Positions 49,577 through 61,776 are shown, counted from the stretch's first letter. The stretch is 64,000 nt of DNA from Brachypodius melanocephalos (GCA_013398615.1 VZSR01002395.1:1473586-1537585), one strand, 5' to 3'. The notes: generated by a model from the letters alone, not told the origin. Numbers and translations are program-made.

Positions 49577-52500
49577 CTGAATGAATCAGAGAAGAAAAAG
49601 AGGCAGGAGAAAGATGGGTGTCAGCAGGGCTTAGAGGAACTGGAGTGGAGGTTCTCTGCATCCTTGTTACTGCATGGGAATACTACTGGAATGCAGCTGG
49701 GTTCTTTTTAGGAAAGGACTGGATGTAGGTGCAGTGGGAACCTGTGGCTGCCTGGACACAAATCCTGTCCACAACACAGCACCTGTAAAGTGATGCTGCC
49801 TCTTGTCAATCTTTCACTTCCTCATTCAAAAGTTGCACCTGTTCCCCCTCTTCCCCTTGGTGAATCTTTGTTAACAGACTTTGGCAAACCAGTTTTGGGT
49901 CTTTTTCAAAACAAACAAACAAAACCTCCTCAAACCCAAATCCCTTTGCTTTTTGCAGGAAAAGTCATGTGCAGTATGAGAAAGGTGACACCCTTTAGTA
50001 TCCCTCACATTCATTTCCACCAAATATTGCAAGAATACATGGTGACTTGGAGAACTGCTTCCAGTTCACCTTCTCTGCAGAATTCACAGCTTCATGTCCC
50101 ACCTTCAGAGGTCTGAAAAAGCCCATATCCATTTAGTCTGGTATTGTACAGCAGTTGTTCTGTGCAATTCTGTATTCTGCTCTTCTATACGTTTTCTCCT
50201 ACAGCTATTTAAGTGAACCACGGATTTGTGTTATCACCCAGTTTCCTGGGATTGGCTCATTCATTCCCTAATCCTTTTTAGCCTTTTTGCCTGCCTGTGA
50301 ACCACACACCAGTGTGCTCAGATACCTGTTCACACTGAGTCAGGTCTCCATGCTGAGAGATGAGACAATCTGTGTGTACACCTCGTTGGTTGTGGGCTGG
50401 CTTTTTATTCCCCCCAGCTGAATTACTCTGCATTTATTACCATTCATCTCTCTGCCATTTTATCTCTCAGTCCCTGGGGATCCTGGCGTTCTTCCCCAGC
50501 TCCCAAGCAAGCTTTAGCCATAAGTACCCTGAATTAATTTCTTCCTGTCACCAGCAGGCAAAATATCAGTGTTAAATCAAAGGTTACATTGGCTCTTTGT
50601 AAGTGAGTAAAAGGGAAGCTGGATCTGGAAATCCTCCCTTCTCCTCTGCCATGTGTGCAGGGAACAGGCACAGAGTGAGAGCCCGTGTGTTGCTGCCCCA
50701 AAAACTCCAGGGATTTTTCAATCCACCAAAAACCTTTGGGGCTCTGGAGAATGCCTTACCATCGGACTTTGTTTTTCTTCTGCTCATTTACTTCCTTCTC
50801 CATGACAGACTGGGAAGGCAACTGACACAAGCCTGGGAGAGAGAGGAGAGCACCGTGCTGAGTTTAACTCCGGGGGGGATTTGTGAACTCATTCAGTGAT
50901 GCAAAATGTGGGAATCCCTCCCCTGGGAGGGCAGGAAAGTCTCATTGCTGGCAATTTATTCAGCAGTGGCAATCCTGCCAGAAACCAGCCCTCCGGTATT
51001 CCAAATTCACCCAGACCTTTTCCTGCTCTACAGATGTGTGCTGTCAGGGCACAGGCAGGTGATGTGGGGTCAGGTGGGCTCTGCAAGCCCCAGAGAGGAT
51101 CATCCCAAGGAGAAACCCCAGAGCTTCTCATCTCTGTGGATGACCCAGCCCTCCACGAGGTTATTCTTACTGTTTTTTATTAAAAACCCCAAACAAAACA
51201 TCAGTGGGTTTCTTTCTTCACTCATGTTGCTGTAGCTTAGCTGAAGTGAAATAACTTGGGAAGTCTGAGCCTCCAAAATGCTCCCTTCTCCACTCTGAAC
51301 TTCTTAGCTCTGGGATCTCCCTGGCTGGAGGGGAAAAACATGTCCAGTCTGAGCTGCATTTTGGGGCACAGGAGGGCTCACATTTGCTCCCCTACCTTTG
51401 AAGACACGGCTCACCCAGCGTGCCTGCATCTCTGCCACGGGCATGATGCCTCCAAAGGGCTTGATCAGCCCAAGGACTGCCAGGGTGGGCTTCTGCAGGT
51501 GGGTTGGGAACGCGTATTTGTAGAGGGACGCGTGCTTGTTTTCCACCCTGACCACGGTTTCTTCCAGGAAGGGGAAGGAGACGGAGTAGCCCGTGCAGAA
51601 GACAACGATATCAACGGGCTCCTCCTCAGGGCAGTTGTGGAAAAGGACTGAGCTGTCCTTGAACTCCTTCACGCCCGGCTTGATGGTGATCCTGCCCGTC
51701 AGGATGTAGCTTGGGAGATCGTCATTCAGCAGGGGCTCACGCACCAGCCAGCTGTGGAGAGCCAGGGGCTCTGAGAGTGGCACACCACAAACAAACGTTG
51801 CTCCTCCTTCCCCCAGGCCCACCAACTCACACCTCCCAGTGTCATTTTCTCTGAGCAACCAGCCCTGCCCCCCACCTCCAAACAATAACACGTGTCACCA
51901 ATGTCACCCTGTCCCACAGCCTGAGTGATTCACGGACATTTCCTGCCACCTTACTCCCTTCACTCAATTACTCTTTAAGTCATCTGTTTCTAGAACTGAT
52001 CCATGCTTTAAGCCTTCCTTCTCCTCTTTACCCAGAGACCCTCACAAGGAAAATTCCTCTGGGCCTTCCTGGGCTTTTCCAGCATGCCCAATCTTTCACC
52101 ACTTAAGCGAGCTACAGCTGATTTTCTCCTCCCCGTTGGAGATCACCCCAGTCTGGGCATTGGGTGATGCTGGTTGCTGAATCTCTTCCCTGCCCACACC
52201 ACAAGCCCATGTGCCTGGGGTGGGAACCACCAAGAAGTACCTCTTCTCTGGTTGAAGGCCGTAGTTTTCATGGTTGAACCACCGGTTGGCTTTGTAATTA
52301 AGCAGCCACCATGAAAGGGGTCCGGGGAGGTTGGTTTTGATCAGGCTCATAAGGCGAGTGTTTAAAACCATATCCCATGGGTAGCCGTGCTCAAACACAC
52401 GGCTGAGCAGCCAGGCTCCTCGACTGGTGCTGATGGTCACCTGGAAGAGAACAATCCATGGTTCAGGTGATGAACTTGCTGCTTTTCCTTTATAAAGAGA

Positions 52501-53967
52501 CTCAGAGGGGCATGGCGCAGACGGGCAATGGAAAAGCAGCAACAGCATCTTTCAGACCTCCTGGCTGCTGGTGACGGAGGTGAAACAGGAGACAAGACAA
52601 AAACCAGCTTGCTTTCGAGGTAGCTTTTTGACCAAAAAAATTCAGGTTCAGAAAGACTGTTCGTACACCGTGTCCCTGTGATGACAGCACACTGAGCTAC
52701 TGTCCCCAGTGTCCCTCTCTCCACCCCCCTGGGGTGGCAGGGTGGTGGCACCTTGGCAGCTACACGGCTGGCCTCCACTGCGATGTCCACTCCTGAGTTT
52801 CCCATGCCCACCACGAGGACACGCTTGCCCTGGAACACGTCGGGATGCTTGTACTGCCGGCTGTGGAAGTACTGCCCTCGGAACCTCTCGATGCCTCGGG
52901 GGAAAAAGAAACAGAGCTTTGAACCACTTGAGCATTTGTGGATTTTGTCGGGAGAACTGGTGTGAAAAAAAACCGAGCCGGATGGCAAGAGCAAGGAAGG
53001 GCAATCTCTGGCCACCAGGGTCTCGGGGAGGTCCAGCCCTCCATCCCATGCACACAGAATTGATGCTTCCCCTCCAAAATGGGGTCTCAAGAGATAAAGC
53101 CCCTGAAGCACGAGAAAGTATTGCTGTTCATGCCAGCAGGTTTGGAAAACAGAAGCAAAAAAAAGAAAGGGAGGATTTCCCCCGAATAACCCCTAAATCT
53201 CCTCTCCCCAGCCCCTGAAGCAGGTGGCCACAGGCAGCCCCATACCATACCAGGAAAGCACTGCAGGGGGAGGGATGGCTCCGAGAAATTGCCGCTGCAA
53301 ACCATAACAGCATCAAAGACGTCTGAGGTCTGCTTCCCACCCGCCTCCGTGACCACGTTCCACTGGCCCGTGGTGGCAAAGTCGGGACGCTTACGGATGC
53401 TGACAACCGTGGTCTACAAGGTGGAAGGGAAGCCGAGTCAGCACCAGCCCCCAGCGTGGGGAGCAGGGCAGGGCACCCCTCACTCACCCCAAATTTAATG
53501 TGCTCTCGCAGGCTGAAGCGCTCGGCGTAGCGCCGGAGGTAGTCCAGGAACAGAGCGTTGGGCAGGAACACGGGGAAGTGCTCCGGGAAGGGGAAGTCGG
53601 AGAAGGCAGACATCTCCTTGGAGGTGTTGCTGATCACCGACGGGTAAAGGCTTGGCCGGCCGGCCTCGATGTGCTCCTGCCACGGCACCCCGGGCTGCAT
53701 CAGCTCTGTGCCGGGGTGGGGACTGTCCCCCGCTGTCCTGGCCTCGCCAGCGAGCTGTCACAGCCCTTCCACACCCCCCGGAGCCCGGCCGAACCCTGCC
53801 CCAAACCCTGCCCAGGGAGGGCAGACCCTGCTGCTCACCGTGTAGCGCCAGAGCCCCCCGATGTCCTGGCTCTGCTCGAAGCAGGTGGGCTCCAGCCCCT
53901 CGTCCAGGCAGCACTTGGTGGCTGCCAGCCCGCTGACACCCGCGCCCACCACGGCCACTCTGACCAT
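49234..53967 (-). CDS. FMO1-like: FMO1-like flavin-containing monooxygenase, 531 aa, 8 coding exons
   Basis: Same enzyme class as its neighbour: an FAD- and NADPH-dependent oxygenase of soft nucleophiles, anchored in the ER membrane. Coding exons 53967-53839, 53676-53488, 53413-53251, 52894-52752, 52440-52241, 51751-51396, 50832-50760 and 49576-49234 sum to 1,596 nt with the stop; lengths 189, 163, 143, 200, 356 and 73 are the mammalian FMO values. Motifs: GAGVSG (8-13), FRGQYFHSRQY (165-175), GMGNSG (190-195) and FCTGY (326-330), where the family usually has FATGY. ASLYKYAFPTHLQKPTLAV and the following KPFGG resemble FMO1 more than FMO2, FMO3 or FMO5. Bird annotations sometimes call such genes FMO3, so the exact name is uncertain. 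The C-terminus is a hydrophobic anchor. Intact. Confidence 0.93.
50760..50832 (-). CDS. FMO1-like: FMO1-like exon 8 (residues 394-418)
   Basis: 73 nt, the standard length, encoding GLCQLPSQSVMEKEVNEQKK and the codon split that gives Trp with exon 9. The exon carries no ATG-started frame long enough to stand out and was found by splice sites and phase. Donor GTAAGG. Confidence 0.92.
51396..51751 (-). CDS. FMO1-like: FMO1-like exon 7: FCTGY exon (residues 275-394)
   Basis: 356 nt. Contains LLNDDLPSYILTGRITIKPG, DIVVFCTGYSVSFPFLEE and HLQKPTLAVLGLIKPFGG. Donor GTAGGG. Confidence 0.96.
52241..52440 (-). CDS. FMO1-like: FMO1-like exon 6 (residues 209-275)
   Basis: 200 nt, from VTISTSRGAWLLSRVFEHGY to WFNHENYGLQPEK. 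Donor GTACTT. Confidence 0.95.
52752..52894 (-). CDS. FMO1-like: FMO1-like exon 5: FMO signature and NADPH motif (residues 161-208)
   Basis: 143 nt, the standard length. Encodes FRGQYFHSRQYKHPDVFQG and KRVLVVGMGNSGVDIAVEAS. Donor GTGCCA is weak. Confidence 0.94.
53251..53413 (-). CDS. FMO1-like: FMO1-like exon 4 (residues 107-161)
   Basis: 163 nt. Encodes KRPDFATTGQWNVVTEAGG and FDAVMVCSGNFSEPSLPLQ, ending in a split Gly codon. Donor GTATGG. Confidence 0.95.
53488..53676 (-). CDS. FMO1-like: FMO1-like exon 3 (residues 44-106)
   Basis: 189 nt, from EHIEAGRPSLYPSVISNTSK to LREHIKFG. Donor GTGAGT. The sequence before it in the same frame is intron. Confidence 0.95.
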
Positions 53968-53994
53968 CCCTGTGCTCTGCCAGCGGGGCTCAAC
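53839..53994 (-). CDS. FMO1-like: FMO1-like exon 2: start codon and FAD-binding motif (residues 1-43)
   Basis: ATG at 53967-53965 opens MVRVAVVGAGVSGLAATK, 129 coding nt. An in-frame ATG 36 nt further upstream (54003) is not used if the acceptor at 53995 is real, and no FMO has such an extension. Donor GTGAGC. Confidence 0.92.
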
Positions 53995-55346
53995 CTGGGA
54001 CAAACCCCACGGGTGATCATGGCTCTGTTAGGGGGCAGCTCCTGCCATGCCCTCTAGAGGGGATTCTCTCTATGCTACCCCCAAATGGCATCCCATTTAC
54101 CAGCATTCTGGGCTCTTCATTTACAAGCTAGATTAAATATCTTAAATAACACTTTTCTTCCCCCCTCCCCCCTTTATTTTAAAAATCTCTCCATTTTTAC
54201 AGTGCGCTCCCTGGGCTGCTTTCAAACCCCTGCAGCTGCCCTGGAAACTGGTTTTGAAGGTATGTAGTTCAGCCACAAGGGTTTAAACTATCCTGGCCTT
54301 ATCAGACTTGCAAATATTTGTATTTTATCTTGGGATGTCTGCCCCTGCCTCTCTCAGAGGAAAAAAAATGTATTTAAAAATGCACTGGGACTATGCAGTT
54401 TCTGTATCTCTGACAGGGCCCTGTCCCCTCTCCCCAAGGAAGGTCATGCTGATTTTGGCATGGCCATTGAGGCTGACAGAGGGGCTGCAGGTGTGGCACA
54501 CCTTGGATTGAGGATGATTCTGTGTCTCTTGCGGGGCTGAAAGCAGCTCCACCCCCGGGGCTTGAAAGGCAGCAGCCCCTGGGTTTGACATCCAGCCCCA
54601 CAAAACTCCCAGTGGGGATGGTGGATCCTAATCCTTGGTAGTGCCAGGCAGTAAAACAAGGGATGGTGACCAGCTTCCATGGCTTTGGGCTGGACAATTC
54701 CAGAGCCAGGTCCCCCACAAAGGTGCCCTGGGGTGCTGCTGCAGTCTGTGGTTTAACCCCAGGGCTGGAGGGAGCACCCTGCTCCACTGAGTTATTAATT
54801 CAGGATGGCAGGATGTCACTGTGGGTGGTACCAGCTCCTCTGGCCCGAGAGGTGCTTTCAGCTTCACAGAGGATGATGTATTCATCAGGAAAAAGAAAAA
54901 AAAGTCTTCAGTAAAAATAATGGGGTTGGACACAGTATTTTCTAAAACCCACCAAATTCTCCAGAACTATTTCAACTTTCAGGCATAAAGCAGCACCTAA
55001 TGAATACTCTGCTTTCCCAGGTTGGATTAAAACCTGGACTTTTTCCTTTGTAAATGAAGAAAGCACTAGCATGAGCTGCTCACTGTTAACTGTTTTGGGG
55101 AAAGCTTTTTTCTTGCATGGTGGGAACTAACTTATACCACAAACACCTCCCAGCTACATTTGCTATTTGATTCCCTACCTTCCTGAAGAGAAGCTACAAA
55201 TAACACCCAAGAAATATCAATTCTGCCACCCCGTGCCTGTTCCTGCCACGCTTTCCACACGATCCCTGCAAGCAGCCAAACTCAGAAGTGCTCAGTGTGG
55301 GGTGGGGAGGGAAGGAAAGGCTTCTCAGCCCTCTGGGATCGCTTAC

Positions 55347-55391
55347 CTTCAGCCCCAGCCACCTTGTGCTCCGTGTCACCTCTGCTGTGGG
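55347..55391 (-). other. Noncoding exon 1 of the FMO1-like gene (approximate 5' end)
   Basis: A short leader between the predicted start (about 30 nt after the TATA box) and the donor AAG-GTAAGC (55347/55346). It would splice to the acceptor at 53995 (TTTGTCCCAG), giving 27 nt of leader before the ATG in exon 2. FMO genes commonly have such a noncoding first exon. Confidence 0.55.
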
Positions 55392-55416
55392 AAGGGAGGG
55401 CCCCTCTCGGTTTGGA

Positions 55417-55422
55417 TTTATA
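55417..55422 (-). promoter_or_regulatory. TATA box of the FMO1-like gene
   Basis: CCTATAAATCC on the minus strand, about 70 nt upstream of a consensus splice donor and 1.45 kb upstream of the FMO1-like start codon. A transcription start near 55,390 would follow. Confidence 0.6.
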
Positions 55423-58400
55423 GGCGAGACGTGGAGCTGGGCAGGGGCAGGGAGGGCAGGCAGCCACCCCACTCCCAGAGCAGTTACACAACTGGCTGTG
55501 GGAGGAGTGGCTGCAGTGTCCTGCTGTCCCAGGAGCCAGCTGGACAGCCCAGCTGTGGCTCCATGAAGGGGTGGCAGGGAGTGGGGTGCCCCAGCTGTGC
55601 CCCACCGTCGTGCCAGGGGGGACCCGTGGGTGAGGGGGCAGCTCCAGCTGTGGGATGTTTTCACTTGCCCCGTGGCTACTTGCCAAAAAGGGGCTGAAGC
55701 TGCAGACAAACAGCAGGGGTTTGTCTGGGTTGGTGGTCACTGCTCGTGGCTGTGCCATCAGGCACACCAGCAGTGCCAGGGCTGGGCAGGAGGCTGCCCA
55801 CACCAGCTGAGAGAGCATGAAATGCCCCCAAAACCAGTGCACCAAGGCCCTGGGCACAAAGAAAGGGGAACTGTTGGCTGAAACATCGATGCAGGACATA
55901 GAGTCCATCCAGGTATGTCCCAGGAGTAAAGGATGCTGGAAATGAAGGGGATAAGCGTGGCTTGGGATGGGGCTTTTCCCCCAGATGGTCATTACATATA
56001 GGAATAACTGGTGGGAAAGTATAAAATCCCTGCAAATGAATCCAGCTGGGCATGGAGAATATAGAAGCCATGGAGAGACAGCTGAGAGAGGACTGGATCT
56101 TTAGGAAAACCAGTGTTTAGAAAAAGACAAAGATATTTGTGCCATGTGGGGGGACAACAAAACTCACAGAGTGTGTTCAGGGGACAGAGTGAAAGCTGGC
56201 AGCCCCATCAAGGTCTCACCTTGTCACTGATAAAGACACTCCCAGGGCAATGGCCACAGATTTGGTACCAGCTTTTTTAGCAGTTTGAATAATCCAGGAG
56301 TCCATATGGGAGGAGGAGAAAAACCCATCCAAGGTCTGCAGAACAGAGGGTGGTAAATAAAGTGTCCAACAGAGATGTCTGCTCTGGCCCTGCATTTTGA
56401 TTTGCAGAGGCTGAAGGAACATGTTTACATTAAAAAAATTGACCAACAAGGCTTGCACATCTTTGACAGTGACTGATTTGCACAAGCTCTGTCTCCCAGT
56501 TCTCCCTCACACTGCACTCTTTTCCAGGTGCACAGGACCTTGCTCCTGCAAAGATGCTCACCAGCACACAGCAAAAAAGAGTCAGGAATCCACTAAGGCA
56601 AATATTAGGTTCTTTATGTGCTTCTGCTTTTTTTTGTGTTCTCCAGCAGGCATTCCAGTGACTTGCACTTAGAGGGATACTGTGGCAGCATTCCAGGAGT
56701 GGTGTTAGTGCTTTTAGGAGGGCAGTTCAGGGAAGCTTTCTAAAAGAACAAGTTATTTTTGGCAAAGATGAGCTGCTGGTGTAGAAATGGGACCAGATGC
56801 CTTTGGTGCAGCTGCTGCCAGTAAGGCTGGCCCTGATCCTGGTGAGGAATCCAGTTCAGAGGTGCAGAGCTAGATGCAGTGAGTGATACCATGTGAGTGT
56901 AGGGTATAAACACCTCCAAAGCCTCAGTAATCTGCCTTAGGGCTGTGGTGTTCCCCTCCAGAAATACCCCTGGTCAGGGCCAGGTGTGCAGAACAAAGTA
57001 TTAGAGGAGATGGAGAGGAGATAGCAGGGAGGCAATTACTGTAATTATGCACACGCATGCCCAGGGCACTGAAAAGCCCTTGGCAGAAAACACAGAAAAA
57101 TTCTTGTTCCTTCCCCAACTTCTGCTGCTGGCATGGCAGGCCTGGCACACCTCAGGGAGAGCCAGGACCAGGGAATATCCCGTGGTGGCTGAGGATACGA
57201 ACCAGGAATGGGATATTCATGTGCCTGCCCACTGGTGAGTCACTTGTCCCCTTGAGAAGCAAAGCTCCCCAGCACTGTGGCACAAGCCTGAGCTCTGCAA
57301 TAGCCTTTTAAATCCTTTAAGCAGAAGGAAGGAGAAACTAAATGCATCCATTTAGTTGGAATCTGATAGGAAATTCACCTTCTCTGCAGAACTCTGGCAC
57401 CGTTTTTACAATTTCTGTTTAAAACAACACTTTAGGCCAAGGAGGGGCAAATCTCTGCACAAACAAGTCTCAGCACAGCCCACTTGGCTGTTTTCTAGGT
57501 TTGTGTCAGCGGCTTTTGGCTGAAGGGGGAAAAGAAAAGGGAAAACAAAAGTGGAGTTTCTTGTTAAGCTAGTCTGCAAATAAGGCAGGGGACTCAGCAC
57601 CAGGACCTGATGGGATGTGGGGTTTGGGTTAATCAGTGAAGCCCTTCAAGCACTTCATTTTCCTCCCTCCAGCGTTATCACTGCTTCCCCTCACTGTCCA
57701 GGGCCTTTAGCTGGCTTTGCTGCCCCAAAGGTGGCTGCTGCCTCCCACTGCTCCCTGCAGAGCTGCAGGGTAGGGCCATCCACACAGTGAGTGAAGGAGG
57801 CTGCAAGCAGCTGCTGATGGAAAAATGTATTTCCCCCCCCACCCCATTTCTCGGAGCCTCGATTTTGATTTTTAAAATAAAATTTAAAAAGCGCTTTTCC
57901 TTCACCTCCAAGGCCAAAAGGCATTTTCCTGCTCAAAACCAAAGAAAACCCCTCCCCAAGCAGGCTGTTGTCCAGTTTATTATTCCCAGCACACAGAGGA
58001 TAAGCCCAGTGACAAACTTCTGTTTCTGCTTAAACTGAGCCAGATAAGTTCAGTATCTTGAACACTTCCCAAAACGTCTCAGAAGATACCACTTTAAGGA
58101 GATCCAGAGGGTGTACTGGGGCAGACATGGACTGCAGAGTGACTGTAGGAGAGAGATTTACTTGTTAAGTAAGGAGGTCTCCACATGCAGAGCAGAAGTG
58201 TTTTACTCCAACATTCTTGGCAAAATTTAACCTGATTTAATAAGTCACCATGTTTTCCAGGCGTGTAACTTGTGGAATTTCTCAAGAGAAGGCTGCTGCT
58301 GTTGTTAAACCTATTGTGTTAGTAAATCCTGCAGAGCTGCAGTTTTTAACTTCTTGGAGTTTTTAAAATTTACATTTTACAGCTTCCCAACCACGATGGA

Positions 58401-60223
58401 CATTTACACACCACACCCTTGTGCCAGGACTCAAAGTGGATAAACACACAGGGTCCCTGGGAGATGCCCCCAAATGACACACAGCACTAGGAAGGATCTC
58501 AGACCCTTCTCAGCTCCTCTGAGCCATTCCTCAGAGGTGAGGAATGTGGTAGAGGTCTGTGCCTGTCATTCCACAGCTGCTGGAGAGATTGTCAGAGCAA
58601 ACAGGACCCATGGTTAAGGTAATTCATAAGCAAAATAATCCTAAGGAGGAGCTGTCTGGAGAGCACAAGGTTAAGGTACAGCCTGACCAGAAGGTGCCTT
58701 CCTACCACCACCAGGTGAAGTCATCCATCAGCCTTTGAGGGCTTTCAAAAATTCCACTCAGTGCAGCTGACCCTTCCCATAAATATTGACTGAGCACCCA
58801 GGCCAGGCACTTTGAATGCCTCCAATTCCTGCTGCCTCTCCAAGAGCATCTCCAGCTGAGGTGCTGCCTGTGGCTAGGCATTCCCAGCACAGGGACACGG
58901 CACAACTCCTAGTTCAGGCAGAGATGTGCCCCTGCACCACTCCAGCCTCCCACCAAGGAGCACTTCTGTGTATTTCCATCCACCCCCCCGCCCAAATTAG
59001 GGGTTTTAAGAGGACAAACCCCCAACACTGAGCAAGGCACTGCTCTCAGACCCCTCAGGGCTACCTGGCACAGGCACTGTGGAGCTGCAGTAGCTCTCAT
59101 CAGTTGGCAGAATGTCCACTTCCAATAGCTTCACCAGTCCCCAGGAGACAGGATCGGAACCTCAGGGATGTCTGAGCCATCCCACCTCCTCCAAAAGCAG
59201 CTCCAGCTGACCTGGACCACCTCATTTCCTTCACCTCTTTAAAAACTTCTGGGTTTAGAGACTCCCATACAACTCCAGGCTTGCTTTTGGTGGGGCCATC
59301 GAGTTTTCTTTTCTCTCCACATCCAAGCCAGGCTGACATTTGGGAAGAATTGGGAACATTTTGCAACCTCACCCCTTCCTCAGTTTAAATGAGAACTGAT
59401 TAATGGGATAGAGGAGCTCTGACTGGCTCATGCCTTGGATTGCTGATCGATCTGAGAAGCTGCTGAGCACCCACAGGTGATCCTGGATTCCTGGGGATGC
59501 TCAGTACCACTGAAAATGAACCCCACTGGCTGCTATTTCCTATTTGTAACCTGGAGGAGGACTTCTATGAAATAAAAGATTTGTCAGAAAGCAACACCCA
59601 GGAGTGATGCACAGCATGGGAGCAGGCCTGCTCCTGGCCCTGGCATGGCAATAGGAAAGGTCATTTGAGGGCAGAGGGAGGGGAATAAATGTGCAGGGAG
59701 AGTTAATAATTTACCTGGATTGACACAGATGTCAAGCACCTGAAACAGGAAAAGGTCATGGACCTCTTGACTCAACATTCCTCAGCTGCAGTTTTCCTCA
59801 AAATAGGAAGAACTGCTTTTTGGGTGTTCTTCTCTCCTCTCTTAGAAGAAGAAACAAAGGAATGAAGAACTGCAGGCGTGGGAAGGCAGAGAAAAGAAGA
59901 AAAGTTAAGGTGGTCAAATATCCCCAGAGAGAGAGAAAAATAAAATCAAAGGCTTCAACATTGGCAATAGAGAAGTTCTGCTCAATATCTGCAAACTTTG
60001 GATGGAATTTTTGTCACATGCTAAAAGAAAACAAGAAGAGAGCGCTCTCAGCATGCAAAAGAGCAGGAACAGTTGGGAAAAAGCATGGAAAGTCTCACCT
60101 ACAAAAATCCTGCCATCCTCCAGCCTGGAGCTGCCTCACAGCTGTGGCATGGCTGAGGCTGGAGGTGGCTTCCTGAGATGCTCAGAGGGCATCACAACAG
60201 GACAGTGGGAATCCTGCTGGGGA
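55423..60223. other. Intergenic region without recognisable genes
   Basis: 4.8 kb upstream of the FMO1-like gene. Many short frames occur on both strands, but none has splice borders, codon bias or similarity that I recognise. I looked for further FMO exons (signature, FATGY, GAGVSG) and saw none. Confidence 0.6.
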
Positions 60224-60661
60224 TGATGCCTTGGAGAGGTCACCTAGAACAGAGCCTAGATAAGATTAAGAGAGAGTAAAAGTGGGGATTTATTGAAGGC
60301 CTTCAATAGGTGCACCTTGGGCAGTCAGAACTCTCCAAGAGGCTACACCCAGGATGGAAGATGGTCAGGAGTTTTTCAGACAATTCAAAGTTTGGTCCAT
60401 TTACATATCAGGGGTCAATCCTTCAATTACAGCTTCAGGTAATGAAGTAATTTACCCCCAGTTTGCTCCCCTCCAACTTACTTTTGTTTATACTTTTGGG
60501 GGCCTGAGGCAGTGAGGTGTCCTTGAGTTTCAGGCCTAGAGGGATTGTTTTGTCTGACCAAAATGTGAAGACAGTAGCTAACACTCTGTATGAAGTCCAG
60601 AGTTATACACTAATGCAGTACAGGATTTAAAAAGTATAAAAGTTAAAATCCTAAGGCATCA
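60224..60661 (-). mobile_element. Solo LTR of an endogenous retrovirus, 438 bp
   Basis: Read on the minus strand it starts TGATGCCTTAGG and ends CCAAGGCATCA, so it has the TG...CA ends and a 9-bp terminal inverted repeat typical of LTRs. It carries an AATAAA signal (60287-60292 region) about 65 bp before its end. The flanks GGGA and AGGA might be a decayed 4-bp target duplication. No internal viral genes adjoin it. Confidence 0.8.
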
Positions 60662-61776
60662 AGGATGAGTTGTAGTGGCAAGAGCTCTAGGAGGTGACTG
60701 GCACAGTCTGCCTTGGTGTGTGCCATGACCTTGGGGCCATGCCCAGCTTGTGTGATTGCAGCTCTGTGCGTCCTGGCTGCTGCACCAGGACACGTTATTC
60801 CTCACCAGAGGCACACGGTGGCCTGGGCTGGCCATTCCCAACCTTCCCACTGGGAGCAGCAGCAAAGCAGAGAGGAAAACCCCTCCAGTTTTGATCCTTT
60901 TGCTGCCTGGAGAGGCTCTCTGAGGCAGGGGCTGGAGGAATGCTCAGCACACAGCCCAGGGCAGCAGCTTCCCCAGGCGCTGTGCTGCTGATGGTCTGGA
61001 TGTGGAGCAGCACCCACACGTGCTTACCCAAGGAGCATTCCAGCTGAAACAGCTGGGAACAGAAGGATTCCTTGCTGTACCCCAAAGGAATGAACCTTGA
61101 CCAGACAGCTGCAGCTGGGCTCCTGACTCATCAGCCAGGGATGATCCAAACTGGCCAGAGGGAGCACTGGGACTCTGTGCCCCACAGACACCCACAGCTC
61201 CTGTGGGGCCAGGGACCATCCTCTCCTCCCGCATCCCTCGGGCTCTGCTCAGCCCTTTGATGTGCAGCTGCATTGTTCCAGCATCTCTGAAGTCTGAAAT
61301 GAGAAACACCCTGTGTGGAGGCCGGGCAGAGCCCTCGGGACCTGCCAGCAGCGCCACGGCAGCCAAGGCTGGTCGGGGAGACAATAAATCTGCAGCTGGA
61401 GCAGCACAAAGAGAGGCACGAGAACATTCCCCTCGCCTTGGCTCTGCTCTAATTGCATCCCCAGCCAGCTCTTGTTTTTCTTGAACACAACTAAAGGTCC
61501 ATATTTCGTGTGCTTTTCCACACCCTTCTCCCCCATTTTTTGTTTGTGAGAAAAATCCTTCCAAGAAAGGGCTGCAGGACTGTTCCCAGCAGGTTTGGGG
61601 TTGATGAATGGAGCACCCCAAGGGGAAGCTAACCCTTGTGATAGGGAAGAAAATGCAGCAGTTTCTCTTCACCGTCCTTGAGCTTCCCTCTGCCCTGAAA
61701 GTTGCTTTTACCATTTCCTAAGGAGCTGTTCTGACCCACTTTCAGTGGAGATAGGAGCTCTGAGGGCACTGCTCGC
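60662..61776. other. Spacer between LTR elements, no gene seen
   Basis: 1.1 kb of unique-looking sequence. A 256-codon minus-strand open frame spans part of it (61714-60944), but it has no recognisable domain and the composition is like the surroundings. Confidence 0.5.

Noticed and set aside
53965..54003. Upstream in-frame ATG as start of the FMO1-like protein (12 extra residues)
   Set aside because: The splice acceptor at 53995 would remove it, and known FMOs start at the M just before the FAD-binding strand.
55282..55992. 236-codon minus-strand open frame overlapping the FMO1-like promoter
   Set aside because: It has no recognisable domain and covers a TATA box and splice donor; it is more likely promoter DNA.
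60944..61714. 256-codon minus-strand open frame
   Set aside because: No similarity, no repeat-protein motif and no splice or promoter context. Probably chance in GC-rich DNA.
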